Source: Brachionus koreanus (lineage: Eukaryota > Rotifera > Eurotatoria > Ploima > Brachionidae). Taken from it: a stretch of DNA of 64,000 bases. The notes under the pieces are model-generated. The model was not told the origin of the DNA, ran no database searches, and worked only from the letters and a program-made list of their open reading frames with translations. Below are positions 1 through 11,902 of this stretch, in pieces. Location: contig PJRA01000048.1 of the NCBI GenBank assembly GCA_016987375.1, positions 2,250,440 through 2,314,439 of the forward strand. The letters are read 5' to 3'. The position numbers and the translations under genes were made by a program. Within the stretch, counting starts at the first letter, position 1. Each line of letters begins with the position of its first letter.

Positions 1-731
1 ATATTTTTTATCTAAATATTACTTAATCATTATCTTTGGCCTTTGAGCAGTAATAAAACTAGAAAAATATTGTTTAGAAGTTTGTGAAATGTTGATAACT
101 AGCATTTTATTTTAAATTGTTCAAATGAACCTTGAAAATTATAAATTTTATCTTAAATATTTTTAAAATAATTCATTTGAAAATTTTCGATTTAAAATGG
201 CTTTTAAAAAAGAGAGAGCAAATACTTTATCACGAATGTTATGACCTTTTGGTCGATTTAAAGTGAAAAAATTCATATAAAAATCAGAGCATAAAAAATT
301 TAACATATTAAATTTTTATTAAAATAGATTAATAGAATAACCTATAATTATCAGGTTAGTGTAATAAAAATATACAAAAATCAAAAATTATAATTTTTTT
401 GTAATTTAATTACATAATAATTGAACAAAAACATTTTATTTATATAATTAGATTTTTGTTTACTTTATTTCATTTTTGGTTTAACTTGTTAAATAAAAAT
501 TTTAGATCTCGATAAGATTAGAGTTGACTGCCTTGCTTTAAATCATGTGATTCTATTATAAATGTAAAATATAGCTTTTTAAGGACATGTTGACTTATTT
601 AAGATAGCATTTTTGAAAAGCCTTATTTTTAAGATATTTTATTAGGAAAAAATTCAAATGCCAATAATTATAAAACATTTTCATCTTAAACCAGACGTTT
701 ATAAATTTAAAAATTTAGAAAAGTAACAAGA
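1..731. other. Upstream non-coding sequence
   Basis: AT-rich sequence with homopolymer runs and stops in all frames. I see no coding exon, RNA gene or repeat that I can name. The last part is the presumed 5' UTR/promoter of the choline kinase gene, whose ATG lies at 732. Confidence 0.5.
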
Positions 732-3129
<2,398 letters not shown>

Positions 3130-3596
3130 AAACTTGCAAAATTTTTAAGCTAATTTTCTTGTAAATAAAATTTTAAACAGTTTTTTTAATTTTTTTCAAT
3201 TTTAGAGAATTTTATTCTTTAAACTTCTAGTAAAAATGCTAACATAATTTTGAAAACATATAATTATCACAAATTTTATCATTTAAAGCATTCATAAGCA
3301 AGTTTTTAGTTAGCAAAAAAAAATAAACAAATTCTAGATAAAAATATAACCAACCTTTGAGCATGCTAGAAATACTCTTGTTTTAATAAAAAAAAAAAGC
3401 GTGTTTTAAAGCGTAGTATAAGCTGTAATTTGTTATAAAAGCGTTTTTTTTCAATGAATAAAAAAAATTTTTTATTTTCAAAAAATTTTTGAAATTTTTG
3501 CTAGCAACTTAGTTACTATTTTTTGCTTTTATTGCTTGCTGTTAATCTTGATATCTTATTCAAAGCTTTTAGAGCCCAAAAAAATTTTATTCTAAA
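3130..3596. other. Non-coding spacer
   Basis: AT-rich spacer between two + strand genes, presumably choline kinase 3' UTR and the bZIP promoter. I see nothing else in it. Confidence 0.5.
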
Positions 3597-4055
3597 ATGA
3601 CTTCGCCAACGATGACGATGAAGTTTAAATCAGTTCTTGGTTCTTTATTTCAAGCTCAGAACACATTTTTTATTTCAAAATCAGTGAAAAGTATGGATAC
3701 ATCATCAATTGCCTCGTCGTCATCGAATGAAGAGTCAAACGATTACAGGATTAAACGTGAACGAAACAATGAATCGGTTCGCAAAAGTCGAGCTAAGAAT
3801 AGAATGAAACTTCAGGAATGTGCCAATCAAGTAAATGAATTGAAACAAGAGAATGTTCAGCTAAACTGCAAACTGGAAAGTCTGCAAAAAGAACTTAATA
3901 CTCTGAGAACCCTTTTTCAGCATTGTTATTCCCTTAATTCGGAGAATTTGTCGTTTAAGCCCAATGAGATTCCGACTTCTACTCTCTACAAGCTTATTAT
4001 GAATCAAGACACGAAGAACAAGACCCAAGCCGTCGACTCCATATCAAACGCATAA
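3597..4055 (+). CDS. C/EBP-family bZIP transcription factor
   Basis: Intronless 152-residue protein with one bZIP domain. The basic region (about residues 50-70) reads YRIKRERNNESVRKSRAKNR, which matches the C/EBP signature RxRRERNNxAVxKSRxK. It is followed by a leucine zipper of about five heptads (residues 72-107, ...VNELKQENVQL...LQKELNTL...LF). The N-terminus has a Ser-rich patch (about 34-47) and no recognisable activation domain. The small size and single zipper are most like C/EBP-gamma, so it may act mainly as a dimerisation partner; that is inference. A nuclear DNA-binding role is known for the family. The start is the first ATG in frame; a second ATG at codon 6 and others at 8 and 33 are possible. 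Base composition is clearly less AT-rich than the flanks, consistent with a real exon. Confidence 0.88.
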   Translation: MTSPTMTMKFKSVLGSLFQAQNTFFISKSVKSMDTSSIASSSSNEESNDYRIKRERNNESVRKSRAKNRMKLQECANQVNELKQENVQLNCKLESLQKELNTLRTLFQHCYSLNSENLSFKPNEIPTSTLYKLIMNQDTKNKTQAVDSISNA

Positions 4056-4676
4056 TTTTATTCGAATCAACCGAAATAGGTAAATTAATTGGTTAGATTC
4101 TGCTTAAAATTATCAAAACATCTTATGAAATGCTTGAGTCAGAGATCGAACAGCAAACATTATGGAATTCAGTTATTTAAAAAATATCTAAAAGCAGAAA
4201 TTTTTTGTTTAACAATTATTTTAATTTAATATTTTTTAACAAAATTATCCCAGAGAGCATCTTCGGTTGATGCTTTAAATAAAATATTTTTTTAATTTAC
4301 TATTTTTTTTATTTGAGTTTTTGAAAATTTTCTCCTCTTCTCAGTCTTCATCAGATAAATATAACAATTATTTATACAATAAATCAAATGAATGTCTAAA
4401 AAATAGAATCTAAAATTATTCGTCATTAAAAAATTAATGGGAGTTGACTACTTTATTTTTACTTAGTTTTAAAATTATTAAATAAAAATATAAAAATAAA
4501 TAAAAATAAAAGCAAAATGGCGTCAAGTTTCTACTTGATTAATTTTTAGTTATAAAAAATTTAAGTATTTTTATAGAATGATTCTGAATTTCGGCAATCA
4601 ACCATTAAATAATTTTTCCCAACAAAATTGAATATAAGAGCAACCTCTTGAAAGAAAATAAAAAATAAAAGTAATT
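4056..4676. other. Non-coding spacer
   Basis: AT-rich spacer with short A/T-only stretches (for example 4483-4511). Probably 3' UTR of the bZIP gene and 5' region of the lipid-transfer gene. No other feature seen. Confidence 0.5.
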
Positions 4677-5361
4677 ATGTCTGATCAATACAATGTAAAG
4701 AGAGCTTTGAATGCACTTAAAGATTCTTTTGTCAATAATGAGACCACTCTTGACCTAGCAAAATTTTTGGCTGCTTATAAAGAACTCATGAAGTAGATAA
4801 AAATAATATTTTATTTTTTAGAAAGCTAATGTTCCTTTAAGATTTTTTGATCATTTGGGAAAAGTTTTTGGATTTGTTGTACATGATATTACTGACAAAT
4901 TTCATAAAATAGAAAAAGCAATTGCCAAAGATGCACCAAATAACAATTATTCTACTGTTCACTCATCTATTGAATATGAAAAGGCTGCTGGAATATACAT
5001 GAAAGAAAAAAAAGTTACTTTGTCTCTACTGCGCTTGATGAGAGGTCTGGATTTTTTAAGAAAATTCATTGAAGCTATTTATCAAAATCAGAAAACTGAG
5101 AAAAAGTCGCATGAATTAGCCTGGGAAGTTTATCAACAAACGTTAGCTTTTAGGCATAAGCACATGGTTCGAAATCTTGTCAAAACTGGTGTACATTTGT
5201 TGCCAAAAAAACAAGAATTGTATCTAAAATTAAGCACTGGTGCCGAAGGAGCAAATTTTGACGAATTGTTCAACGATTTTTCGTCTACTTTGGAAAAAGC
5301 TTACTCAATTTTGTACAAACTTTATGAAGAAAATAATTTTCTTGAGCTTGTCTTGGCATAA
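4677..5361 (+). CDS. GLTP-domain lipid transfer protein (CPTP-like)
   Basis: Predicted 211-residue glycolipid-transfer-protein fold, a cytosolic carrier that moves single-headgroup sphingolipids between membranes. Exons are 4677-4792 and 4842-5361, joined by a 49-base GT-AG intron. The join gives AAYKELMKFFDHLGKVFGF, matching the family pattern W/Y-KEL-x-x-F-x-x-LG-x-x-FGF. The GLTP landmarks follow: LLRLMRGLDFL (lipid headgroup and hydrophobic pocket helix) and a later AWEVYQQTLAFRHKHMVR segment carrying the conserved His region, then LLPKKQEL. Length equals the usual 205-215. The pattern resembles ceramide-1-phosphate transfer protein (CPTP/GLTPD1) rather than classical GLTP, but I cannot separate substrate class with certainty. 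A nearer acceptor at 4820-4821 gives a 29-base intron and a frameshift, so it was not used. Confidence 0.87.
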
Positions 5362-6563
5362 ATTAAAAATTAAATTTTCATAGTAACAAAATGTAAAAAA
5401 AAACATTTTAACAATTAGCATTCTGTCAAAATACAAAAATAAAATCCAGTCAAAAAAATTCTTCTAAACGATTCTTTCTGAAGAAAAATTATGCATCCAC
5501 TTCAATTCATTATATGGTCTTTTAGTTTAAAAAAATTCTTTAATAAATATAGCAATTATTTTATTTTTTTAATTATTTATTAAATGAACTCCTTTTAGTT
5601 AAGTTTAGTTTATTGAATAAATATAAATGGCACAATTGATGACATACACTGTTGTTTACAGCACTATGTCTGTGAATTACTTTATACGCGGACGCTTTGG
5701 TTCTTAATTTTCTAAGTATACACCTTTCGGAATGCATTTTGTTTTTAGCTCTTGTTCTTTGTCTTTTTTCGTCAATTTGTCTTTCTCTAATGTCCCATGC
5801 AATCAATTTTAGTCGATGTAATAGACAAAGGAAGAGTATCATCCGATTATTTTAATTTTAAATATTAAAATTTTTAATCATTTTTTTAATTTCATTAATT
5901 ATTTTTCAAGTTAGTATTTTTTTTTCAATATTTATCTATATATTTAATTTGAATAATATTTCTAGAAATTGAATGTAAAGAAAAAAATAAAATATAACAA
6001 TTCAATAAATACAAATATGTAAAAAAAAATATTAAAAATTTCTTTTTCAAATTAGAATTACAATTCTCAACACTTTAATATCAGAAGAATTATTAATTTT
6101 TTCTGTTTTTAACCGGTTCAAAAGATATGAGAAAGATATTTAAATTTTTTTAAACTAGTTAAATGACTAGCTTGGTGCCTTATTAAAAAAGGTTTTAAAT
6201 AAAATAATATGCTATCACTTTATTTTTAAAAAAATTTTTATAAAAAATAAAATTATTTTTTTATTTAAAATTTTAACGTTAACTTATATTTATTTATTTT
6301 ACTTGATTTTATGTCAATTTCCTTCGTAAAGTTCAATCAATTTAGAAAGATCGCTAAATCTTTAATTAAATGCAACTTTTCCACTTATTTTTACAACTTT
6401 AATTTAAAAACACTGTTCTTAAAAGCATTTAAATTTTTTATTATTTTATATATCGGCTTTAAAAAATATATTTAATAGTAATATTTCGACTTTTTCATCA
6501 AATAAATTTTTGTTTAAAAAAAATTAAATTTTTTTTTATTTTTTTTTTGAAAAATTAAAAAAA
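5362..6563. other. Non-coding stretch with one doubtful ORF
   Basis: Mostly AT-rich DNA between convergent genes. It contains a doubtful minus-strand ORF at 5573-5842, listed separately. The rest (5843-6563) is homopolymer-rich with nothing recognisable. Confidence 0.45.
5573..5842 (-). CDS. Hypothetical small ORF, unrecognised
   Basis: An 89-codon ORF starting with ATG on the minus strand. It is Lys/Arg-rich in the middle (about residues 19-50, WDIRERQIDEKRQRTRAKNK) with a hydrophobic first dozen residues. The underlying DNA (about 5620-5840) is visibly less AT-rich than its surroundings, which is why I list it. I recognise no family and find no convincing flanking exon. It could be an exon of an unseen gene, a decayed coding fragment or chance. 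Confidence 0.22.
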   Translation of the reverse strand: MILFLCLLHRLKLIAWDIRERQIDEKRQRTRAKNKMHSERCILRKLRTKASAYKVIHRHSAVNNSVCHQLCHLYLFNKLNLTKRSSFNK

Positions 6564-8709
6564 TCAGTAATTTTCTGAATTAAGCACTCCTGCATCAATA
6601 GCTTCTTTCTGTAGTTCCAGTAATTCACTTTCAAATTAAAGCGTGAATTTAAGCTTGAAGCAATAGGAAAAAATTAATTACTTTCTTAGCTTTTCTACTT
6701 TAATTTTGACTTGTAAATTTGTTTCAACTAGTTTGACAATTTCCTTCTTGGCTTCATCATTTGGTTTTGAATTTATCTGAAATCTTAGAAACAAGTTTGA
6801 CCATAATGACAAAGATTGAGTAAAAATTGACGGCCATATAACATCGTCGTTAATTTTATACAATGGATTGATGAATTTTTTGATATTTTCTTCATTTTTA
6901 ACATAGGTCCTTAGAAAAAATAGGAATAAAATTGATGTATTAATGAGTATTAATTTTTTACTACCATAGTGAGACTGTTCTACTAGAAACAAGCAGCTGT
7001 TCTCTTTCATTTTGATTATTTCCCAAAAAAGTCCCATATTCAGAGGTATACAAATTATCAAATAACATTATCAAAAAGTCTTCATTAAACTCGAATGACA
7101 GACAAAACTGTTCGCAAAGCTAAAGCATAAGATATAGTTATAAAGCTAAAGACAGAAAAAAATGTGCTTACTTGACGAACACAATCCAAAAATAGGACAA
7201 ATACAGGACCTTCTTGTTTTTGAGGAGTTATTCCAAATGCTGATTTAAAGTATCGCTTGGAAAATGGATGACCAGCATGTAGCCATTCTCTTTCTATCAA
7301 ATCAATAAACCCATTTAAAGTTCTTGATTCTGGATCAAGTAAAATTTGTGTTAAAGATGAAATCAATAAAGTATTATCTAGACCATCCCATCCATGAATT
7401 AGAAAGCATCCATTTTTATTATGAATTTCGTCAGCTATTAGAAATGAAAGATAAAGAGCTTGTCTAATATTATAGAACCAAGCAGATGTGTCTAGTTTGT
7501 AGAAGAATTGGGTAGAAGAATTTACGCAAGCGTCTATTAATTTTGAATAGGAAATATGAAGCTGATCAAACCGGTCCATGTGTTTATTGATTCGTTTCCA
7601 TAGCGGATAATTGACTTCAGTTTCATAACCACCACCTTTTGATACAGCAGTTTTAAGTATACTAGCATCTCTCAAGTCATATACATAGCCCTGTTTTCCT
7701 TTCGGCAAAGCACATTTGAGAATCAGCTCGTCTTCTTTGCATCGTTTATTATTGGATCCTAAAAGTGGCTGACTGGATCTTAATATGAAAGACTAATTTC
7801 TATTAAGTATTATTTAAAATTCAAAAATATCAAGATTGTTCAAAAATGCAAATTTTAGCTCTTTAATTTTAAATAAAATTAAATTTTAAAATTTAAATTT
7901 AAACAACCTGAATAAAATTAAATTTTTACATTTGTTTTTTTATGATAATAGCTCAAAATAGGAAATCTTCCCATTGATCTAAATTGGCTTGATTTAATCA
8001 AGGCTTGATCATCAATGTTTTTTGGTACTATTACTTTTTTTGGATATGAAGGGCTTATCTTGATCAAAATTAAGCAATTAGTAATTCAATAGTTAATAAT
8101 TCTTACTTTAAAATCATTGTTTATTTCACTTATTCTCCACTCACTAGAGTCTTCATTAGGAAAAAATCTTTTGTAACTTTTTTCGATTGAGTAAAAATTC
8201 CAATCTTCTTGATTAATCTTAGAAATTGTTTGACAGAAGAACGGTAATTTCATATTTTCGGTAGCTATTTAATTAAAATTTTTAAATTTAATTTTAATTA
8301 TCAATATTTATCTCACTAAGATTTGATAAAGATTCCAGTGATTTGTGAATAGAATTGCAACAATATGCAGTTGGAAAATCAACAAAGTAAATTTGAAAGT
8401 TTTTGCACTTAATCATCAATTGAAATTTTGCTTCAGTGACATTTTTTTCCAAAGAATCAATAGATGAATGAACTATCTGATTTATTATAAATAAAAATAT
8501 GTAAAATAATTCTAATTTTTAGGTACCCAAATTTCTTCTCTGGGTTTTTGCAAGTCTGTTTGAGTGATAAATATTAGGTGATGACTTGTTAAGTTTAAGG
8601 AGCCAAACAATTTTTGAGTAACTAGTTGATTTAATTCGTAATTTTGAATTTGCCGATAAACTTTAACGTGGTCAACTCGAGGCATCTCAATCAAATCCAT
8701 AAAATCCAT
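6564..8709 (-). CDS. MTMR9: Myotubularin-related protein 9 (inactive phosphatase)
   Basis: Predicted 565-residue MTMR9-like pseudophosphatase. Exons in transcript order: 8709-8527, 8476-8317, 8264-8107, 8058-7930, 7792-7172, 7119-6965, 6909-6682, 6627-6564; all phases agree. The PH-GRAM domain opens with MDFMDLIEMPRVDHV, very close to the vertebrate MTMR9 N-terminus. The phosphatase-like domain shows VPKNIDDQAL, GRFPILSYYHKK, SSQPLLGSN, and LIEREWLHAGHPFSKR with FVLFLDCV. At the active-site position (about residues 343-351) it has HGWDGLDNT in place of catalytic HCSDGWDRT. Both the nucleophilic Cys and the Arg are missing, as in known MTMR9. A short C-terminal coiled coil follows the NPLY...WPS block. 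Known MTMR9 binds MTMR6/7/8 and boosts their 3-phosphatase activity on PI3P and PI(3,5)P2, so a regulatory role on endomembranes is likely. Confidence 0.94.
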
Positions 8710-11221
8710 TTTTGTCTAATATTGAATATTTACACAAATTATGTATTACTGAGTAAATCAAATTTTCAAAATATTTTTTCTTGATTTATAATAATTTTTT
8801 TAATGACTAAAAATCTTTGCGTTCAGTCTTTCACGTGATCATTCACTTTTTAAGTAGATTGTTTTGAAAAAAAGATAATTAATTCAAAAGTTTTAAACAT
8901 TAAATAATAAACTAAATTAAAATTTAAAATCTAGTTGAATACATTTAATAAGCTAGACTGAATCCTAAGATTATTTAGAATTCACCAATTCTTTCCTTTA
9001 GTATTCACGATATTTTTAAAATTTTGTGAAAAGAAAAGCAAAGTGTATTGGTGTTAAAAGTAAAAAATTTATTTGCAGTAATTATGGTTTGTTTGATTTT
9101 AAAATAAATTTGGCCAATTTTGGGGTAATTAATGAAATTTATGGGGCTAATTGCATTGATATTATTTAGGTTTTAATGGGTTTAACCCTTATTAAATCAA
9201 AAATTTTTTATTTTGTCAAGAAGTATCATTTTAATTCAAATTTATGTCTTGGCTAGATTTAGCTACTTAGATTATTTGATTGAAAATTGTATAAATCACA
9301 AACATAAGCTAATTAACCTAACAAAATACTTAAATGGAAGTCATATAAATTCAAAAAGGCTTATATTTTTGCTAGTAGCAAATTTATTTCTTCTAGTAGG
9401 AAATTTTTTTTTTTGAATAGCAAATCATATAATAGATAATTTATTTTTTCTAGTAGTTTTTTTAGTTGTAAACGGAGTTAATTTTCTTTTAATAGTAGCA
9501 AAAAGTTGACAGGTGTTAATTAACAATTTAACTAATTAACAATGTTGGCAGTTGAGTAAATGTTCATGTCCGTATTGGAAGAAAAATTTTATTTGAAAAA
9601 AAATTGAAAAAAACGCTTCGAAAGGTCGCAGAAAGAAAGCATTACCAGCACTCGAACGGAATTCAACCAAACAGATTCTCCAATTACAACGGTATCTCAA
9701 ACAATTTGTTAATTTTACAAGCCGTTAATGTCAACTCAACTCAATCAGTTCAAAAAAGAGGCAGAGGACGGCCACGTAAAGCTGATTCAAATAGTAAATA
9801 ACAAACAAATTTAATTGATAAATTGATTGTTTATATATTTTTTATCCTTTTTTCACACTTTATCTTTTTTTTTTTATTCTACTGAAAAAAATATTTTTGC
9901 TACTTTTTGATATAATATTTTCTACTATTTTTTGCTACTAATAAAAAATATATTTGTTACTCCAATAATTATTTTCCATTCAAAAATACACAATCTATTA
10001 TTTTATTGAAATTTAAAAAAAAATAAATCAATTAAATAATTTCTTTTATTAATTCTCTTAATTTTTAAACTCTATCTAAAAATACGTTTTTATCTTCGAT
10101 AATTTTTTTCAAAATATTTAACAATTATGTTTAAAAAACAAGGAATTTCAATATATCAGAATCAATATATCAGAATTCCCAATATGTCATAATCTTGGAT
10201 TTTTAAAGTGAAAAAAACATCGATGTACTTCTACATCAACCAACAGAATTTATTTTTGTTAAAATCGATAGTTAAAGAAGTTGATTTACTCTGTAAAATT
10301 TCAAAAACTTTAACATATATACAATCATGACCAGACATAAAGTATTTTCCTTAACTTCACATTCATAATTTTCACGAATTATTTTCTTTCAAGGATTGTA
10401 ATTTCTAAAAAATGCATTGAAATTTAATTGCGCATTTAAGATTTTTAGATCAGATTTTGAAAATTAAATATGATCAAAATTTTTACTTTGCCAGATTCAT
10501 AACAAAATAAGAATTGAAAAATTTTTTTTGTTGAAAAAATCACCTTTTTTAAATGTTTTTCTTCTGAGAAAGATAATCTTACTTTTTCTATAAATTATTA
10601 AAAAAGATGAAAAACAAATATCAATAATAAAAAATTCATTGTTTTTTTATTTTTATGAAAATCTCAATTTTAAATTTTCAATATTTCATCTAAATTAAAT
10701 AAATGAAGTGTTAATCAGTCGACTATGGTAAGGGCACTTGTCTGTTGATTAACCTATGAGATCCTATAAATTATGAGATCTGAATAAAAAATTAATAACC
10801 ATAATCATATCATAATAGTTATTTCAAAAAATAAAATATTTTTGAAAAACTAAATTAAACTTAGAATTTAAGACCAAATTTTTTACTTTTAATTTTTATC
10901 AATTTAACTAAAACAATTTATTAACCAAATTTTAAGATATTTCTGTCATTTAATTTAATTATGCACGTTAAATTTTGATATATATTTTTTTTTAAATTAG
11001 ATTTTTTAGAGTTGTTGAATATTTTTTCCAAAGTACGTGCATTCAGTTAAATTGTTTTTTGTTAAAAGCTGAATAATTTGAAATTTTTTTTTGCAATTTG
11101 AATAGCGTTGGTTGCATTTAGACTAAGTTTGATATTATTTAAAATTTCAATTTTCTAATAAAATTATTTTATCAATAAATGTTGATTCTTATTAATAAGT
11201 TTAGATTTTAATCACCAAAAT
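8710..11221. other. Long non-coding region with possible AT-hook exon
   Basis: About 2.5 kb between the divergently transcribed MTMR9-like and ATP synthase g genes. It holds a possible AT-hook coding fragment (9556-9801, listed separately), a short direct repeat around 10148-10190 (CAATATATCAGAAT twice) and a possible inverted repeat at 10712-10760. ORFs around 9213-9416 are low-complexity and not supported. Confidence 0.45.
9556..9801 (+). CDS. Possible AT-hook protein fragment
   Basis: Open frame of about 80 codons with no in-frame ATG, ending KRGRGRPRKADSNSK-stop. The RGRGRPRK core (9751-9780) is a canonical AT-hook, a minor-groove binding motif of HMGA-type and many chromatin or transposase-linked proteins. 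The preceding residues are basic and Asn-rich, without other recognisable domains. An in-frame stop at 9553 and the missing ATG mean that an upstream exon is required, or that this is a relic. Other-frame ATGs at 9560 and 9566 run into a stop. Only the motif is seen; expression and gene structure are unsupported. Confidence 0.3.
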   Translation, partial: VNVHVRIGRKILFEKKLKKTLRKVAERKHYQHSNGIQPNRFSNYNGISNNLLILQAVNVNSTQSVQKRGRGRPRKADSNSK

Positions 11222-11657
11222 ATGGCCAAATTAGTGAGTCAATTGCCCAAACTTGCAAACGGTATTTTTCAAATTTTAAACTAAAATTAGTATCAGAAAT
11301 TGATTTGTTTAGGGGTTGCTGAGTTTTCACAGCCACGCTTAAGAACATTTTGGCGTTATGCAAAAGTTGAACTAAGACCGCCAACTCCGGGTGAAATTCC
11401 AGAAGTCACTAAAGGATTGACTGAATTGTTAAACTCAGCTAAAACTGGCAAATGGAAACAATTAACTGTTAAGGTATCAAATTTTCATTTTAATTATTTG
11501 CAAGCATAAAATGATTTATTTTATTTAGCAAGCGACTATTAATACAATGGTTGGGTTAGAGCTTTTAATGTGGTTTTTCGTTGGTGAAATAATTGGACGT
11601 GGTACATTAGTTGGATATGACGTATCCAGAGTTCAACCAAAATTCCCCCTATTTTAA
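11222..11657 (+). CDS. ATP5MG: Mitochondrial ATP synthase subunit g
   Basis: Predicted 109-residue subunit g of mitochondrial F1Fo ATP synthase, an inner-membrane accessory subunit involved in dimer and cristae formation. Exons are 11222-11261, 11313-11473 and 11529-11657. The protein starts MAKLVSQLPKLANG, then FSQPRLRTFWRYAKVELRPP and a single C-terminal membrane helix. The helix is LELLMWFFVGEIIGRG, with the GxxxG (GEIIG) packing motif, followed by LVGYDV; this is almost the animal consensus. Length is slightly above the human 103 because of the tail VSRVQPKFPLF. XLF starts 245 bases downstream on the same strand. Subunit g lacks a cleaved presequence in the family, consistent with this N-terminus. 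Confidence 0.95.
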
Positions 11658-11902
11658 TTTGATTATTTAATAAAACCACAGAAAAATGAAAAAAAAAAAG
11701 ATTTTCGATATTAGAATAAAAATTTAAGTGATTTTATCATTGTAATTAAATTTTATTTCTATCGATTGAACAACATTTATGAATAAAGTGATCGAAATTA
11801 CTGCCAATATTTAGAAACTTTTAGGATAATCTATTATCATCGTTTAAATTACGATGAGATAAGAATTTTTTAAAGTTTAGCTATTTTTTATTTCAACATA
11901 AG

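Noticed and set aside
4793..4821. 29-base intron (or frameshift) in the GLTP gene
   Set aside because: Using the next AG at 4840-4841 gives a normal 49-base intron, correct phase and the family-consistent KELMKFFDHLG join.
9213..9416. 67-codon ORF on +
   Set aside because: Low-complexity hydrophobic translation without ATG support or family pattern; short TAGTAGCAAAT-like words make the frame.
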